Shown: positions 50,061 through 59,492 of the stretch, piece by piece | Layout of the letters: every line of letters begins with the position of its first letter | Position numbering within the stretch: the first letter of the stretch is position 1 | Assembly: GCA_900469445.1 (NCBI GenBank) | Contig: UBXM01000001.1 | Location: 619,724-683,723 of the forward strand | DNA from: Hyphomicrobiales bacterium | GTDB taxonomy: Bacteria; Pseudomonadota; Alphaproteobacteria; Rhizobiales; Rhizobiaceae | Reading direction: 5' to 3' | Length of the DNA stretch: 64,000 bases | The notes under the pieces: model-generated | Seen by the model: the letters and a program-made list of their open reading frames with translations, nothing else | Database searches by the model: none | Told to the model about the DNA's origin: nothing | Made by a program: the position numbers and the translations under genes

Positions 50061-50093
50061 CACTACAAGCGGATTCGAAAGTTCGCCCTCGCT

Positions 50094-50642
50094 TTAAAGC
50101 GCCGCATCCCTTGCCCCCTCGGCCAGAAGGCCGAAGGCATAGTCGGAAAACGAGCGCCAGACCTCGACCCGGAATGCATCCTCGGCGGTCCTCAACAAAA
50201 CGATTTCCGCCTTGCCGAACAGCGTGCGAGAGCAGGCCCCGACCGGGAAGGCCTCAAGCGAAAGATCCTGCGAGCACCCGGCATTGATGGCATCCGCAGC
50301 CCCCGGCCCGGAGACAAGGATGGCGGTGTTGCGATGAGAAACGTCAGCTGCTGAATGCGTTGCGCCGGAATTGGCCGCCGCGGTCATCAGCCCGCTTTCG
50401 CCTTCGTCGATCACCAGCCACTCGTCCGGCCCGAGCCAGAGCGCCGTGCGGCCATTGGCAAAAGCCGAGGTTTTCGGCCTCACCGGCAAATCGACGCCGA
50501 GCGCGCCGGACAGGGTTCCGACGTCTTCCATGGCGACGCGCAGGGCAATGCGCGTGGCGGGCGCTGCCGGTTCGAGCCGCACGGTGGCTGAGCCGCCATG
50601 GATGCCGGAAAGTGGGAGGCTACGGGTTGCTGTTTCAGCCAT
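50094..50642 (-). CDS. soxG: Sarcosine oxidase gamma subunit
   Basis: 182 residues. Its position after soxA (8-nt overlap) and sequence (LWLGPDEWLVIDE, DVSHRNTAILVSGP, CSRTLFGKAEIVLLR) identify the SoxG family, a GcvT-fold subunit of the heterotetramer. Its stop lies next to a dispersed repeat. Last gene of soxB-soxD-soxA-soxG. Confidence 0.93.
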   Translation of the reverse strand: MAETATRSLPLSGIHGGSATVRLEPAAPATRIALRVAMEDVGTLSGALGVDLPVRPKTSAFANGRTALWLGPDEWLVIDEGESGLMTAAANSGATHSAADVSHRNTAILVSGPGAADAINAGCSQDLSLEAFPVGACSRTLFGKAEIVLLRTAEDAFRVEVWRSFSDYAFGLLAEGARDAAL

Positions 50643-53610
50643 TGATACGGCCTCCTTCCTTGTCGACGAAGACCATGTCGGTCACCTCGACGGCGATCGT
50701 CTTGTCCGCCATCGGCACATGGAGCGTCTCTCCCATCCTGGACCGGCCACCGGCCACCAGCGCGATGGCGATCGAACGGCCGAGATGCTCCGACCAATAG
50801 GACGAAGTGACATGGCCGAGCATGGTCATCGGCTTCGGCTGGTTCGGATCGACGACGATCTGGCCGCCCTCTTCCAGCACTTCCTTCGGGTCTTTGGTCA
50901 GCAACCCGACGAGCTGCTTGCGCCCCTCGCGAACGAGGTCGGGACGCTTCAGCCCGCGAATGCCGACGAAATCCGTCTTCTTCTTGGAAACGGCCCATCC
51001 GTAACCCGCGTCATCCGGCGTTACCGTGCCGTCCGTATCCTGGCCGACGATGATATAACCCTTTTCGGCGCGCAGGATATGCATGGTCTCGGTACCGTAG
51101 AGGCACGCCCCCATACCTTCCGCCCGCTCCCAGACCGCCTTCCAGACGGAGGCGCCGAAATCGGCCGGTACATTGATTTCATAACCGACCTCACCGGTGA
51201 ACGAGACGCGGAACAACCGCGCCGGCACGCCCATCACCGTGCATTCGGCAACACTCATGTGCGGGAAGGCCTCGTTCGACAGATCCTGTCCCTCGACGAA
51301 CGGCTCGATGATCTCGCGCGCCTTCGGTCCCTGCACCGCGATGACCGCCCATTGCTCGGTGGTCGAGGTGAGCCAGACCTTCAGATGCGGGAATTCCGTC
51401 TGCAGATAGTCTTCCATATGATTGAGCACGCGCGGGGCACCGCCGGTCGTCGTCGTCACATGGAAGCGATCTTCGGCCAGACGCCCGACAACGCCGTCAT
51501 CATAGATGAAACCGTCCTCGCGGGTCATGATGCCATAACGGCATTTGCCGGGCTTCAACGTGTCCCAGGCATTCGTATAGAGCAGATTGAGGAACTGCGC
51601 CGCATCCGGCCCGACGACCTCGATCTTGCCGAGCGTCGAGGCATCGAAAACGCCCGCCACGTCACGGACCGTCTTGCACTCGCGGTTGACGGCGGTTGCC
51701 ATGTCCTCGCCACGCCTGGGGAAATACCAGGCGCGCTTCCAGTTGCCGACATCCTCGAACGCGGCGCCTTCCGCCTCTTCGAGCGCATGCATCGGCGTCT
51801 TGCGCGCCGGATCGAACAGGTCTCCGCGCGAATGCGCCACCAGCGTGCCGTATGTGACCGGAGTATAGGGCGCACGGAAGGTTGTCAGACCGACCTGCGG
51901 GATAGGTCGGCCGAGCATTTCGGACGCGATGGCGAGGCCATGCATGTTGGACAGCTTGCCCTGATCGGACGCCATGCCATTGGTGGTGAAGCGCTTGATA
52001 TGCTCGATCGAATGCATGCCTTCGCGCACGGCAAGGCGAATGTCCTTGGCCGTCACGTCATGCTGGAAGTCGACAAAGGCCTTCACCGCATGGTCCGGGC
52101 CGGCACCTTCGCCGGCACCAACCATGCCGCCGGTCCAGTCGAAGCGGTTTTCGCCGGAAAGCGCCAGCCTGCCACCGCCGGCCATGATTGCCTCGTCGAT
52201 CAGTTCGGCAAGATCGTCCGTACCGTTGCAGGCGCCGACCGAGACCGCGTTTTGCGCATAGACATCCGGCACGAAACGCTGGTTGGCCTCGTCGAATTTC
52301 AGCTTGCCGCGCGACTGCGAAAACAGATGCACGGATGGCGTCCAGCCCGCCGATACGATCAGCGCGTCGACCTTGATTTTGCGCCGGTCGAAATTGCCGC
52401 TGCGGGCAACCGTCATCGAGTTGATCCGGTGCCGCCCCGACGTATCGACCACCGCATGACCGGTCAAAACATCGATGCCGAGCGTGCGGGCCTCCGCCAG
52501 CACCGCTTCCCCCGGTTTGTCGCGGGTGTCGACGATGGCGGCAATGGACACACCGGCGCGCTTCAGATCGAACGCCGCTTCGTAGGCGGAATCGTGAGCG
52601 GTATAGACACCGACATTGTGGCCGATGGCGACGCCGTGATGGTTGAGGAAGCTGCGCGCAGCAGACGCCAGCATGATGCCCGGCCGGTCGTTGTTGGCAA
52701 ACACCATATGCCGCTCGATCGAGCCGGTGGCGAGGATGACCTTTTTCGTCCGCACCTGCCACAGCCGCTCGCGCGGCGCATCTTTCGATGGCTTGGCGAC
52801 GTGATCCGTCACCCGTTCGACGAGACCGAGGAAACCGTGATTGTAATAACCGAACACCGTCGTGCGGGTGAGCACCGTGACGTTCGGCATGGCCCGCAGC
52901 TTGGCAGCCGTCGCCTGCGCCCAGTCATAGCCGTTCTGGCCGTCGATCACGGTCGATGCATCGTAATGCAGCGCCCCGCCGACTTCCGGCTGCTCGTCGA
53001 CGAGAACAATCTTCTTGCCCGTAACAGCAGCCGAAAGTGCTGCCGTCAGGCCGGCAACACCGGCACCGGCGATCAGCACGTCGCAATGCAGATAGCGGCT
53101 GGCGTAATGATCCGGATCGTCTTCCGTCGGCGCGACACCGAGGCCGGCGGCGCGGCGGATAATCGGCTCATAGATCTTGTGCCAGGCCTCACGCGGCCAC
53201 ATGAAGGTCTTGTAGTAAAAACCGGCAGCGAAGAACGGCGACAGGGCATCGTTGAAGGCGCCGATATCGTATTTCAGCGACGGCCAGCGGTTCTGCGAGG
53301 CGATTTTCGCGCCGTCGAACACTTCCTGCACCGTGGCGCGGACGTTCGGCTGGCGACGGGCAGCATCACGCGATACGTCGAGCAGCGCATTCGGCTCTTC
53401 CGGCCCGGCAGTGAGAATACCGCGCGGACGGTGATACTTGAACGAGCGACCGATGAGATGCACGCCATGCGCCAGAAGCGCGGAGGCAACCGTATCGCCT
53501 TCGAGCGCTGTATAGCTCTTGCCGTCGAAGGTGAAACGGGCGGTGCGGGCCGGCGTGTGGCGACCGGCGCCCTTGATGCGGAATGAACCGGAATTGGAGG
53601 AAGCGCTCAT
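50635..53610 (-). CDS. soxA: Sarcosine oxidase alpha subunit
   Basis: 991 residues, full length. An N-terminal ferredoxin-like domain (ARFTFDGKSYTALEGDTVAS) precedes a dinucleotide-binding domain (DVLIAGAGVAGLTAALSAAV) and a C-terminal GcvT-type folate-binding domain (RVSFTGEVGYEINVPA). The enzyme demethylates sarcosine to glycine, passing the methyl group to tetrahydrofolate and making H2O2. It overlaps soxD by 4 nt and soxG by 8 nt. Confidence 0.97.
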   Translation of the reverse strand: MSASSNSGSFRIKGAGRHTPARTARFTFDGKSYTALEGDTVASALLAHGVHLIGRSFKYHRPRGILTAGPEEPNALLDVSRDAARRQPNVRATVQEVFDGAKIASQNRWPSLKYDIGAFNDALSPFFAAGFYYKTFMWPREAWHKIYEPIIRRAAGLGVAPTEDDPDHYASRYLHCDVLIAGAGVAGLTAALSAAVTGKKIVLVDEQPEVGGALHYDASTVIDGQNGYDWAQATAAKLRAMPNVTVLTRTTVFGYYNHGFLGLVERVTDHVAKPSKDAPRERLWQVRTKKVILATGSIERHMVFANNDRPGIMLASAARSFLNHHGVAIGHNVGVYTAHDSAYEAAFDLKRAGVSIAAIVDTRDKPGEAVLAEARTLGIDVLTGHAVVDTSGRHRINSMTVARSGNFDRRKIKVDALIVSAGWTPSVHLFSQSRGKLKFDEANQRFVPDVYAQNAVSVGACNGTDDLAELIDEAIMAGGGRLALSGENRFDWTGGMVGAGEGAGPDHAVKAFVDFQHDVTAKDIRLAVREGMHSIEHIKRFTTNGMASDQGKLSNMHGLAIASEMLGRPIPQVGLTTFRAPYTPVTYGTLVAHSRGDLFDPARKTPMHALEEAEGAAFEDVGNWKRAWYFPRRGEDMATAVNRECKTVRDVAGVFDASTLGKIEVVGPDAAQFLNLLYTNAWDTLKPGKCRYGIMTREDGFIYDDGVVGRLAEDRFHVTTTTGGAPRVLNHMEDYLQTEFPHLKVWLTSTTEQWAVIAVQGPKAREIIEPFVEGQDLSNEAFPHMSVAECTVMGVPARLFRVSFTGEVGYEINVPADFGASVWKAVWERAEGMGACLYGTETMHILRAEKGYIIVGQDTDGTVTPDDAGYGWAVSKKKTDFVGIRGLKRPDLVREGRKQLVGLLTKDPKEVLEEGGQIVVDPNQPKPMTMLGHVTSSYWSEHLGRSIAIALVAGGRSRMGETLHVPMADKTIAVEVTDMVFVDKEGGRING

Positions 53611-53963
53611 CGTGCATCTCCTTCCGTCTGTTCCCAGGTTTCCACGGACTTTTCCTCGGCGATTGCGGCAAACTTTTCAGCCACCGGCACCGGCTGCTTC
53701 GGCAGGCCTGCCTTGTAGGTCAGCAGAAACCGGTCGCTCACCGTATCGCGCGCCGCGTTGAAGAACCGGCCGCAGCCATGGATATGCCGCCACCGTTCAT
53801 AGGTGAGGCCTTTTTCATTGTTGCGCAGGAAAAAGAACTCCGCGAATTCCTCGTCGGAGATCGCCGCGATGTTTTCCGGCCGCGCAATATGCGCCTCGCC
53901 GGCCCAGCGGAATTCCAGTTCCGAGCGATCTTCCTCGCAATAGGGGCAATGGATCAGAAGCAT
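53607..53963 (-). CDS. soxD: Sarcosine oxidase delta subunit
   Basis: 118 residues. Zinc-binding residues at the N-terminus (LIHCPYCEEDR) and in the middle (RWRHIHGCGRFFNAARDT) match SoxD, the small zinc subunit that completes the heterotetramer. It starts 18 nt after soxB and overlaps soxA. Confidence 0.97.
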   Translation of the reverse strand: MLLIHCPYCEEDRSELEFRWAGEAHIARPENIAAISDEEFAEFFFLRNNEKGLTYERWRHIHGCGRFFNAARDTVSDRFLLTYKAGLPKQPVPVAEKFAAIAEEKSVETWEQTEGDAR

Positions 53964-53981
53964 TTCGAATATCCCCTATTG

Positions 53982-55235
53982 TCAGTGTGCCACGGCCGCG
54001 GCGGCGGCCTCGTCGATCAGGCGGCCGGTACGGAACCGGTCGAGCGTCAGGCCCGCGGCCAGCTTGTGCGGCTCGCCCCTGGCGATCAGATGGGCAAAGA
54101 GATTGGCCGAACCCGGCGTTGCCTTGAAGCCTCCCGTGCCCCAGCCGCAATTGACGAAAAGGCCCGGCACCGGCGTCACGCCCTGGATCGGTGACCGATC
54201 CGGCGTATTGTCGGTAATGCCGCCCCATTGGCGCATCATCTTCACCCGGCGGAACATCGGGAAGAGTTCGCAGATCGCATCGAGCGTATGAGTGATGATC
54301 TGCAACCCGCCGGTCTGTGAATAGGAATTGTACTGGTCCGTGCCGGCGCCGATGACGAGCTCGCCCTTGTCCGACTGCGAGATATAGGCATGCACGGTGT
54401 TGGACATGACAACGCAGGGGAAGATCGGCTTCAGCGGTTCCGACACCAGCGCCTGCAGCGGTGTGGAATGCAGCGGCACGCGCACGCCCGCCATTTCCAT
54501 CACGACGGAAGAATGGCCGGCCGCCGACACACCGATCTTCCGGGCGCCGATAAAGCCCTTGGAGGTCTCGACCCCCTGCACCTCGCCGCCCGGTCCGCGA
54601 CGGATGCCGGTGACTTCGCAATTCTGGATGATGTGAACGCCGCGATCGGCCGCCGCGCGGGCATAACCCCAGGCAACCGCATCATGGCGGGCAGTGCCGC
54701 CGCGACGTTGCAGGGCGGCGCCATTGATGGCGTAACGCGCGGTCTTGGAAATATCGAGAACCGGCACGAAGGCCTTCGCCTGTTCCGGCGTCAGCCATTC
54801 ATTGTCGATACCGTAAAGCCGGTTGGCATTGATATGCCGCTTGAACGACTGCTGGTCGTGGATATTGTGCGACAGCATCATCACGCCGCGCGGCGAATAC
54901 ATGGTGTTGTAATTGAGTTCCTGGCTCAGGCCTTCCCACAGTTTGAGGGAATGCTCGTAGATGTCCATGCTCTCTTCATAGAGATAGTTGGAGCGGATGA
55001 TCGTCGTGTTGCGGCCGGTATTGCCGCCGCCGAGCCAGCCCTTTTCGATCACCGCAATATTGGTGATGCCATGTTCCTTGGCGAGGTAATAGGCCGCCCC
55101 CAGGCCATGTCCGCCAGCACCGACAATGATCACATCATAGCTCGAACGCGGCTCGGGCGACGTCCATTGCGCCTCCCATCCCTTGTGGGCGCGCATTGCC
55201 TCGCGGGCGATGGCGAAAACCGAATATTTGCGCAT
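53982..55235 (-). CDS. soxB: Sarcosine oxidase beta subunit
   Basis: 417 residues of the DAO/GlyOx flavoprotein family. FAD-binding DVIIVGAGGHGLGAAYYLA is near residue 35, and GTDQYNSYSQTGG and the C-terminal NCGWGTGGFKATPGSA are family blocks. It binds FAD and the covalent FMN at the interface with SoxA. First gene of the operon; its upstream region contains two clear dyads (55323-55366). Confidence 0.97.
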   Translation of the reverse strand: MRKYSVFAIAREAMRAHKGWEAQWTSPEPRSSYDVIIVGAGGHGLGAAYYLAKEHGITNIAVIEKGWLGGGNTGRNTTIIRSNYLYEESMDIYEHSLKLWEGLSQELNYNTMYSPRGVMMLSHNIHDQQSFKRHINANRLYGIDNEWLTPEQAKAFVPVLDISKTARYAINGAALQRRGGTARHDAVAWGYARAAADRGVHIIQNCEVTGIRRGPGGEVQGVETSKGFIGARKIGVSAAGHSSVVMEMAGVRVPLHSTPLQALVSEPLKPIFPCVVMSNTVHAYISQSDKGELVIGAGTDQYNSYSQTGGLQIITHTLDAICELFPMFRRVKMMRQWGGITDNTPDRSPIQGVTPVPGLFVNCGWGTGGFKATPGSANLFAHLIARGEPHKLAAGLTLDRFRTGRLIDEAAAAAVAH

Positions 55236-55322
55236 CGCGCACCTCTTCCTTGCTCGATCCCGTATTCAGCCTGCCCGGCCAGCGATCTCAAAGATCGACG
55301 GACGTCATGACCTTTGGGTAGT

Positions 55323-55366
55323 GCGATACCCATCGCAAATCAATATGCACCGCAATGGCCATATTG
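55323..55366. promoter_or_regulatory. Two dyads in the sox operon promoter region
   Basis: GCGAT-ACCC-ATCGC (55323-55336) and CAATATG-N12-CATATTG (55341-55366) lie 88-131 nt upstream of the soxB start codon. Their symmetry and position suggest regulator binding, but I know no matching consensus. Confidence 0.45.
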
Positions 55367-55422
55367 CGACGCATCGGAAGATTGTTTCGACACCATCTCG
55401 AAAGTGAGAATACCTCTCTCTT

Positions 55423-56148
55423 TCACCCTCCTTTGCTTTTGTTTTCGCCACTGGCCCCTTCCGCACCGCTTCCTCCTGACGAACCAGTCTTTCCAGGAGT
55501 TTCCGGTTTTGGTTTGATGGTCACGACACGCGCAGGAGCAGCAGAGCGTTTGACTGCCGTGCGCAGGATTTCCGAACAGAACTGATGTGTCAGCAGAGAG
55601 TTGGAAGAGTAACCCGGACGCGTCCGGTCGTGGCCACTGATGCAGGCAACCGTCATCGCAGAGAAAGCCGCCTGAGGTCCGGATGCCTGAACCGCACTTG
55701 CACCTTCCTTACCCACGAGGCCGAGAAGCAGATTTCCGTACTGGCTGAGGATGATGGCATAGGCATCCTTGCCGATAATGCCGTTCGCATAACTTTGGCA
55801 GGCCGTATAGAGACCATCACGCAGAGCCAGGACAGCTTCCGCTCTTCCCTCTCCTTCAAGCACGTATTCGGATGTCACGGCATTGGCACTGACCTTGGAG
55901 CCGGCATCTGCGGACGGCGGCGTGATTTCAAACTTGCGGTTAGAGCCGAAGGCCACGGCATAGTCGGGGCTAGGCTCGCTGCAGACAACTTTCGGATTAA
56001 CGGACGGCGTGCGCTCCGTCACCAGACGTAAATTCGCACCACTGACAATGCCCCTGGATTCGCCGAATTGTACCGGCTTCACATCCATGTTGGGCGAGCA
56101 TGCCGCCAACCCCAGCACCAATGCCATACACATCATATCTTTGAACAT
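55423..56148 (-). CDS. Putative lipoprotein, unknown
   Basis: 241 residues from ATG 56148 (MFKDMMCMALVLGLAACSPN), a short signal with lipobox LAAC, so lipid-anchored in the periplasm or outer membrane. A GAGGGG motif precedes this start; the frame extends 29 codons upstream but that would bury the signal. The body contains a conserved-looking ACQSYANGIIGKDAYAIILSQYG helix, and the C-terminal ~35 residues are a low-complexity G/S/K tail. Such proteins occur in rhizobia as hypothetical lipoproteins; no function known to me. Confidence 0.75.
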   Translation of the reverse strand: MFKDMMCMALVLGLAACSPNMDVKPVQFGESRGIVSGANLRLVTERTPSVNPKVVCSEPSPDYAVAFGSNRKFEITPPSADAGSKVSANAVTSEYVLEGEGRAEAVLALRDGLYTACQSYANGIIGKDAYAIILSQYGNLLLGLVGKEGASAVQASGPQAAFSAMTVACISGHDRTRPGYSSNSLLTHQFCSEILRTAVKRSAAPARVVTIKPKPETPGKTGSSGGSGAEGASGENKSKGG

Positions 56149-56551
56149 ACGTGCGCCCCTCGGCTGGCCGAACCAGCTTCCCCTTCGTGATCGACTATCG
56201 GCATTCGAATTGCGGGGCGCCCTACGCAACCGCAATCTGCATCACGCAAATCAGGAATGCAATCTTGGGTTAAATAATTTTCACCAATTGCAGCAAAGCG
56301 GCAACGGACTTCACCAGCAGATGCGAAGATTTCGGAGACAAGCCTGACGACATGCGCCCTGGCGAAACGCGAGGTTTTCCCCTCCGCAACCATTTTTCAC
56401 GCTAACCACAGCGGTACATCTGGACTTACTCAGACTCATCTGCTATCTGCCATCACCAATCGCACGGCCTGACGCCGGGCATCACTATTCTTTCGCCTTG
56501 AAATCAGACTTTGACTGGGGCGAATAACCAACCAAAGGAACGGGATTTCAC
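56149..56551. other. Divergent promoter region of the lipoprotein and rpsU
   Basis: 403 nt, moderately AT-rich around 56260-56300. It should contain the promoter and leader of rpsU. I found no named RNA element; the stretch AAAGGAACGGG at 56534-56544 is the rpsU ribosome binding region. Confidence 0.45.
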
Positions 56552-56782
56552 GTGCAGGTACTTGTCCGCGACAACAACGTTGATCAGGCTCTCCGCGCTC
56601 TCAAGAAGAAGCTGCAGCGCGAAGGTGTTTTCCGCGAAATGAAAATGCGCGATTACTACGAAAAGCCGTCGGAAAAGCGTGCTCGCGAAAAGGCCGAAGC
56701 TGTTCGTCGCGTTCGCAAGCTTGCTCGCAAGCGCATGCAGCGCGAAGGCCTGCTGCCGTCCACTCCGCGCGCTAGCCGTTAA
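56552..56782 (+). CDS. rpsU: 30S ribosomal protein S21
   Basis: 76 residues starting at GTG ([20 protein letters not shown]), with the S21 core [21 protein letters not shown] and an arginine/lysine-rich C-terminal tail. S21 sits near the anti-Shine-Dalgarno end of 16S rRNA and helps initiation. Codon use is strongly biased, as in ribosomal genes. It is monocistronic, ended by a terminator at 56818-56850. Confidence 0.97.
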   Translation: MQVLVRDNNVDQALRALKKKLQREGVFREMKMRDYYEKPSEKRAREKAEAVRRVRKLARKRMQREGLLPSTPRASR

Positions 56783-56817
56783 TCGGCCGTCTTTTAGACG
56801 TTTTTCTATGATTATGG

Positions 56818-56850
56818 AGCGGTGGCGACTTTAGGCGCCGCCGCTTTTTT
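56818..56850 (+). terminator. Rho-independent terminator of rpsU
   Basis: Stem AGCGGTGGCG / CGCCGCCGCT (one G-U pair) followed by six T. Confidence 0.88.
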
Positions 56851-56903
56851 CATTGCACCGGGTCGCTTTCGACTCACAATGCCCAGACAAGGATCTGCGC
56901 CTG

Positions 56904-57794
56904 ATGGCCGCCAAGACTTCCGTTGCTACCGATGGAATCGAAATTTCCAGCCTGCCGCTCAAGACCAAGTTCCGCTCCCGAACTCTGATCACCGGAATGC
57001 TTATCGGCATGGCAAGCTTGGCGGGCTGCGCCACAGGCCCCACGACAACGGACGTCATTCGCGTCGATCGCGCGCAAGGATCGCAGGAAAACATCGCCTC
57101 GCTATCGTCTGTCATCCAGTCGAACCAGCAGGACCCCGAAGGTTATAACAGCCGCGGCTCGGCCTATGGCCGTGCCGGTGAGTTCAAGCGCGCCGTGGAA
57201 GATTTCAATCGCGCGATCCAGCTCAACCCGCAATTCTATCAGGCCTATGCCAACCGCGCGCTCGTCTACCGCAACATGGGCAAGCCGGTCGATGCTGCAA
57301 ACGACTATAACCGCGCGCTGCAGATCAACCCGAATTATGACGTCGCCTATATCGGTCGCGGCAACATCTACCGCCAGGCCGGCCGCAACGATGAAGCGTT
57401 CAACGACTTCAACAAGGCGATCCAGCTCGATACGACCGACGGTCGCGCCTATCACAACCGTGGCCTGATCTACCAGGTCCGCGGCCAGCACGCCCAGGCG
57501 ATCGAGGATTTCTCCAAGGCCATTTCGCTGTCGTCGAGCTCGCCTGAGCCCTATAACGGCCGCGGCATTTCCTATGTCGCCCTGAACGATGACGACAATG
57601 CCTTTGCCGATTTCAACCACGCGATCGAGTTGAACGACAAGATCGCCGAATCCTGGGCAAACCAGGCGCTGGTTTACGAACGCCGTGGCGATCGCGCCCG
57701 CGCCAACAAGTCCTATTCGCACGCCGTTCGGCTCGACCCGAACTACAAGCCCGCCGTCGATGGCGCAGCGCGCACACGTGGCGGCAGCGCCTGA
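56904..57794 (+). CDS. TPR-repeat lipoprotein (NlpI-like)
   Basis: 296 residues from ATG 56904 (MAAKTSVATDG), with alternative ATG at 56997. A hydrophobic segment ends in the lipobox LAGC (ITGMLIGMASLAGC), so the mature protein is a lipoprotein; the N-terminal extension of ~30 residues before it is unusually long if 56904 is used. The mature part has six tandem 34-residue tetratricopeptide repeats (pattern YNSRGSAYGRAGEFKRAVED, ending in P-N-Y). Such TPR lipoproteins act as adaptors in envelope processes. The terminal repeat hairpin follows the stop. Confidence 0.88.
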   Translation: MAAKTSVATDGIEISSLPLKTKFRSRTLITGMLIGMASLAGCATGPTTTDVIRVDRAQGSQENIASLSSVIQSNQQDPEGYNSRGSAYGRAGEFKRAVEDFNRAIQLNPQFYQAYANRALVYRNMGKPVDAANDYNRALQINPNYDVAYIGRGNIYRQAGRNDEAFNDFNKAIQLDTTDGRAYHNRGLIYQVRGQHAQAIEDFSKAISLSSSSPEPYNGRGISYVALNDDDNAFADFNHAIELNDKIAESWANQALVYERRGDRARANKSYSHAVRLDPNYKPAVDGAARTRGGSA

Positions 57795-57833
57795 GCGCGC
57801 TCAGAACCGCAACATCTACGCTATTGAATTAAA

Positions 57834-57861
57834 AATGCCGCCCGTAACTCCGGGCGGCATT
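57834..57861. terminator. Bidirectional terminator
   Basis: An 11-bp perfect stem AATGCCGCCCG / CGGGCGGCATT with loop TAACTC separates the TPR gene from the converging LLM oxidoreductase gene. Confidence 0.85.
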
Positions 57862-57882
57862 GTTGTTTCTGGCAAGCGTTTT

Positions 57883-58905
57883 TCAGCGCCAGCCGAGAGC
57901 CGGCGCGACATGCTTCAGGATCGCCTCGATCACATGGGCGTTGTATTCGACACCCAACTGGTTCGGCACGGTCAGAAGCAGCGTGTCGGCTTCGGCGACC
58001 GCCTCATCCTTGCGCAACTCTTCGATCAGCACATCCGGCTCTGCCGCATAGGAGCGACCAAAGATCGCCCGCGTCTTTTCGTCGATGAAGCCGACCGAAT
58101 CCTCTTCCTTGCCGCCACGTCCGAAATAGGCACGGTCGCGATCGTCAACCAGGGCGAAGATGCTGCGGCTGACGGAAACCCGGGGCTCGCGGTCATGCCC
58201 GGCTTCTTTCCACGCCTCACGATAGGCGCGGATCTGCTTTGCCTGCTGGATGTGGAACGCCTCGCCGGTCTCGTCGTCCTTCAGGGTCGAGCTCTGCAGG
58301 TTCATACCCTTCTGGGCCGCCCAGATGGCCGTCGCATTCGAGCCGGCACCCCACCAGATACGCTCGCGCAAGCCTTCGGAATGCGGCTCCAGACGAAGCA
58401 TGCCGGGCGGGTTCGGGAACATCGGACGCGGGTTCGGCTGGGCAAACCCCTCGCCTTTCAGCACATCGAGAAAGACTTCCGCATGGCGGCGGCCCATATC
58501 GGCATCGCTCTTGCCTTCTTCCGGCTCGTAGCCGAAATACCGCCAGCCATCGATGACCTGCTCAGGCGAACCACGGCTGATGCCGAGCTGCAGCCGTCCC
58601 TTCGAGATCAGATCGGCAGCACCCGCATCCTCCGCCATGTAAAGCGGGTTTTCGTAGCGCATGTCGATGACGCCGGTACCGATCTCGATTTTGCTGGTCT
58701 TGGCGCCCACAGCTGCAAGCAGCGGGAAAGGCGAAGCAAGCTGACGGGCGAAATGGTGAACGCGGAAATAGGCGCCATCCGCACCAAGTTCTTCCGCGGC
58801 GACGGCAAGGTCGATGGACTGCAAAAGAGTATCGCCCGCCGAACGGGTCTGCGACTGAGGCGACGGCGTCCAATGGCCGAAAGAGAGAAATCCGATCTTC
58901 TTCAT
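57883..58905 (-). CDS. LLM-class flavin-dependent oxidoreductase
   Basis: 340 residues from ATG 58905 (MKKIGFLSFGHWTPSP), the family's typical beta-strand start; the frame continues 36 codons upstream without a good ribosome site. Bacterial luciferase-like TIM barrel, with TSKIEIGTGVIDMRYENPLY and QLGISRGSPEQVI as flavin/substrate-region blocks. It uses FMN and a reductase to oxidise an unknown substrate; it resembles the atypical LLM group annotated as alkanal or nitrilotriacetate-type monooxygenases in rhizobia. Confidence 0.85.
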   Translation of the reverse strand: MKKIGFLSFGHWTPSPQSQTRSAGDTLLQSIDLAVAAEELGADGAYFRVHHFARQLASPFPLLAAVGAKTSKIEIGTGVIDMRYENPLYMAEDAGAADLISKGRLQLGISRGSPEQVIDGWRYFGYEPEEGKSDADMGRRHAEVFLDVLKGEGFAQPNPRPMFPNPPGMLRLEPHSEGLRERIWWGAGSNATAIWAAQKGMNLQSSTLKDDETGEAFHIQQAKQIRAYREAWKEAGHDREPRVSVSRSIFALVDDRDRAYFGRGGKEEDSVGFIDEKTRAIFGRSYAAEPDVLIEELRKDEAVAEADTLLLTVPNQLGVEYNAHVIEAILKHVAPALGWR

Positions 58906-59107
58906 GGGGCACTCCGACATAAGCGTGTGAAAATCATGTTGACGCTTACATGGCATGCCGGAGCGGCTTCCGTTAGTCCGGGAATGCCGGATTTGCCGAA
59001 ACGGATTGTTCATTGATATCGAACGACGAAATGCTGTCGTTACCCAAGGCTCGGCACGATTGCCCGACCGACCAAATCCTGCCCGAATTATCAGGCCCGA
59101 TCAGCCG

Positions 59108-59332
59108 TTATCGCAGCAGGAAAACGCCAGCTACATTCAGGATGATGAAGAGAACAAGCCCGCCAATCAGGCCAAGCCCACCGAAGAAACCACCAGCCAT
59201 GGCGATAAGCAGCGCAACGATGCTCATCGTGCCCCATTTCGCGGCGGCCAGAAAAAACTCGTAGGTCTGCTCATGCGCCATGTGATCCATAGGCGCGCCA
59301 GTCTCTACCGGTCCATTGTGATGATCGTCCAT
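59108..59332 (-). CDS. aa3-type cytochrome c oxidase subunit IV-like peptide
   Basis: 74 residues from ATG 59332. A histidine-rich N-terminus (MDDHHNGPVETG) precedes the COX4_pro_2 core MDHMAHEQTYEFFLAAAKWG and one or two membrane helices ending FIILNVAGVFLLR. In Paracoccus and Rhodobacter this small subunit IV packs on the aa3 oxidase. No other cox gene is in the window, so the gene is detached, as often in rhizobia. Confidence 0.85.
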   Translation of the reverse strand: MDDHHNGPVETGAPMDHMAHEQTYEFFLAAAKWGTMSIVALLIAMAGGFFGGLGLIGGLVLFIILNVAGVFLLR

Positions 59333-59492
59333 CAAGCCTCTCCCAGATCTCCGCATATCGAACCCTCAATACCTGAAGGCCCGACTCTCCCAGCGGCCCG
59401 TTTTCCAAATCGGGCCATATCAGGAATACACGAACAACCGCGGAGCGCAATGGTTTCACCATCCGCCTGTCAGCGGGCGGATACGGACGAAA

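Noticed and set aside
50371-53586. A 1071-codon open frame on the plus strand
   Set aside because: It is antisense to soxA and soxG, whose family assignment is certain; its composition is typical of a shadow frame.
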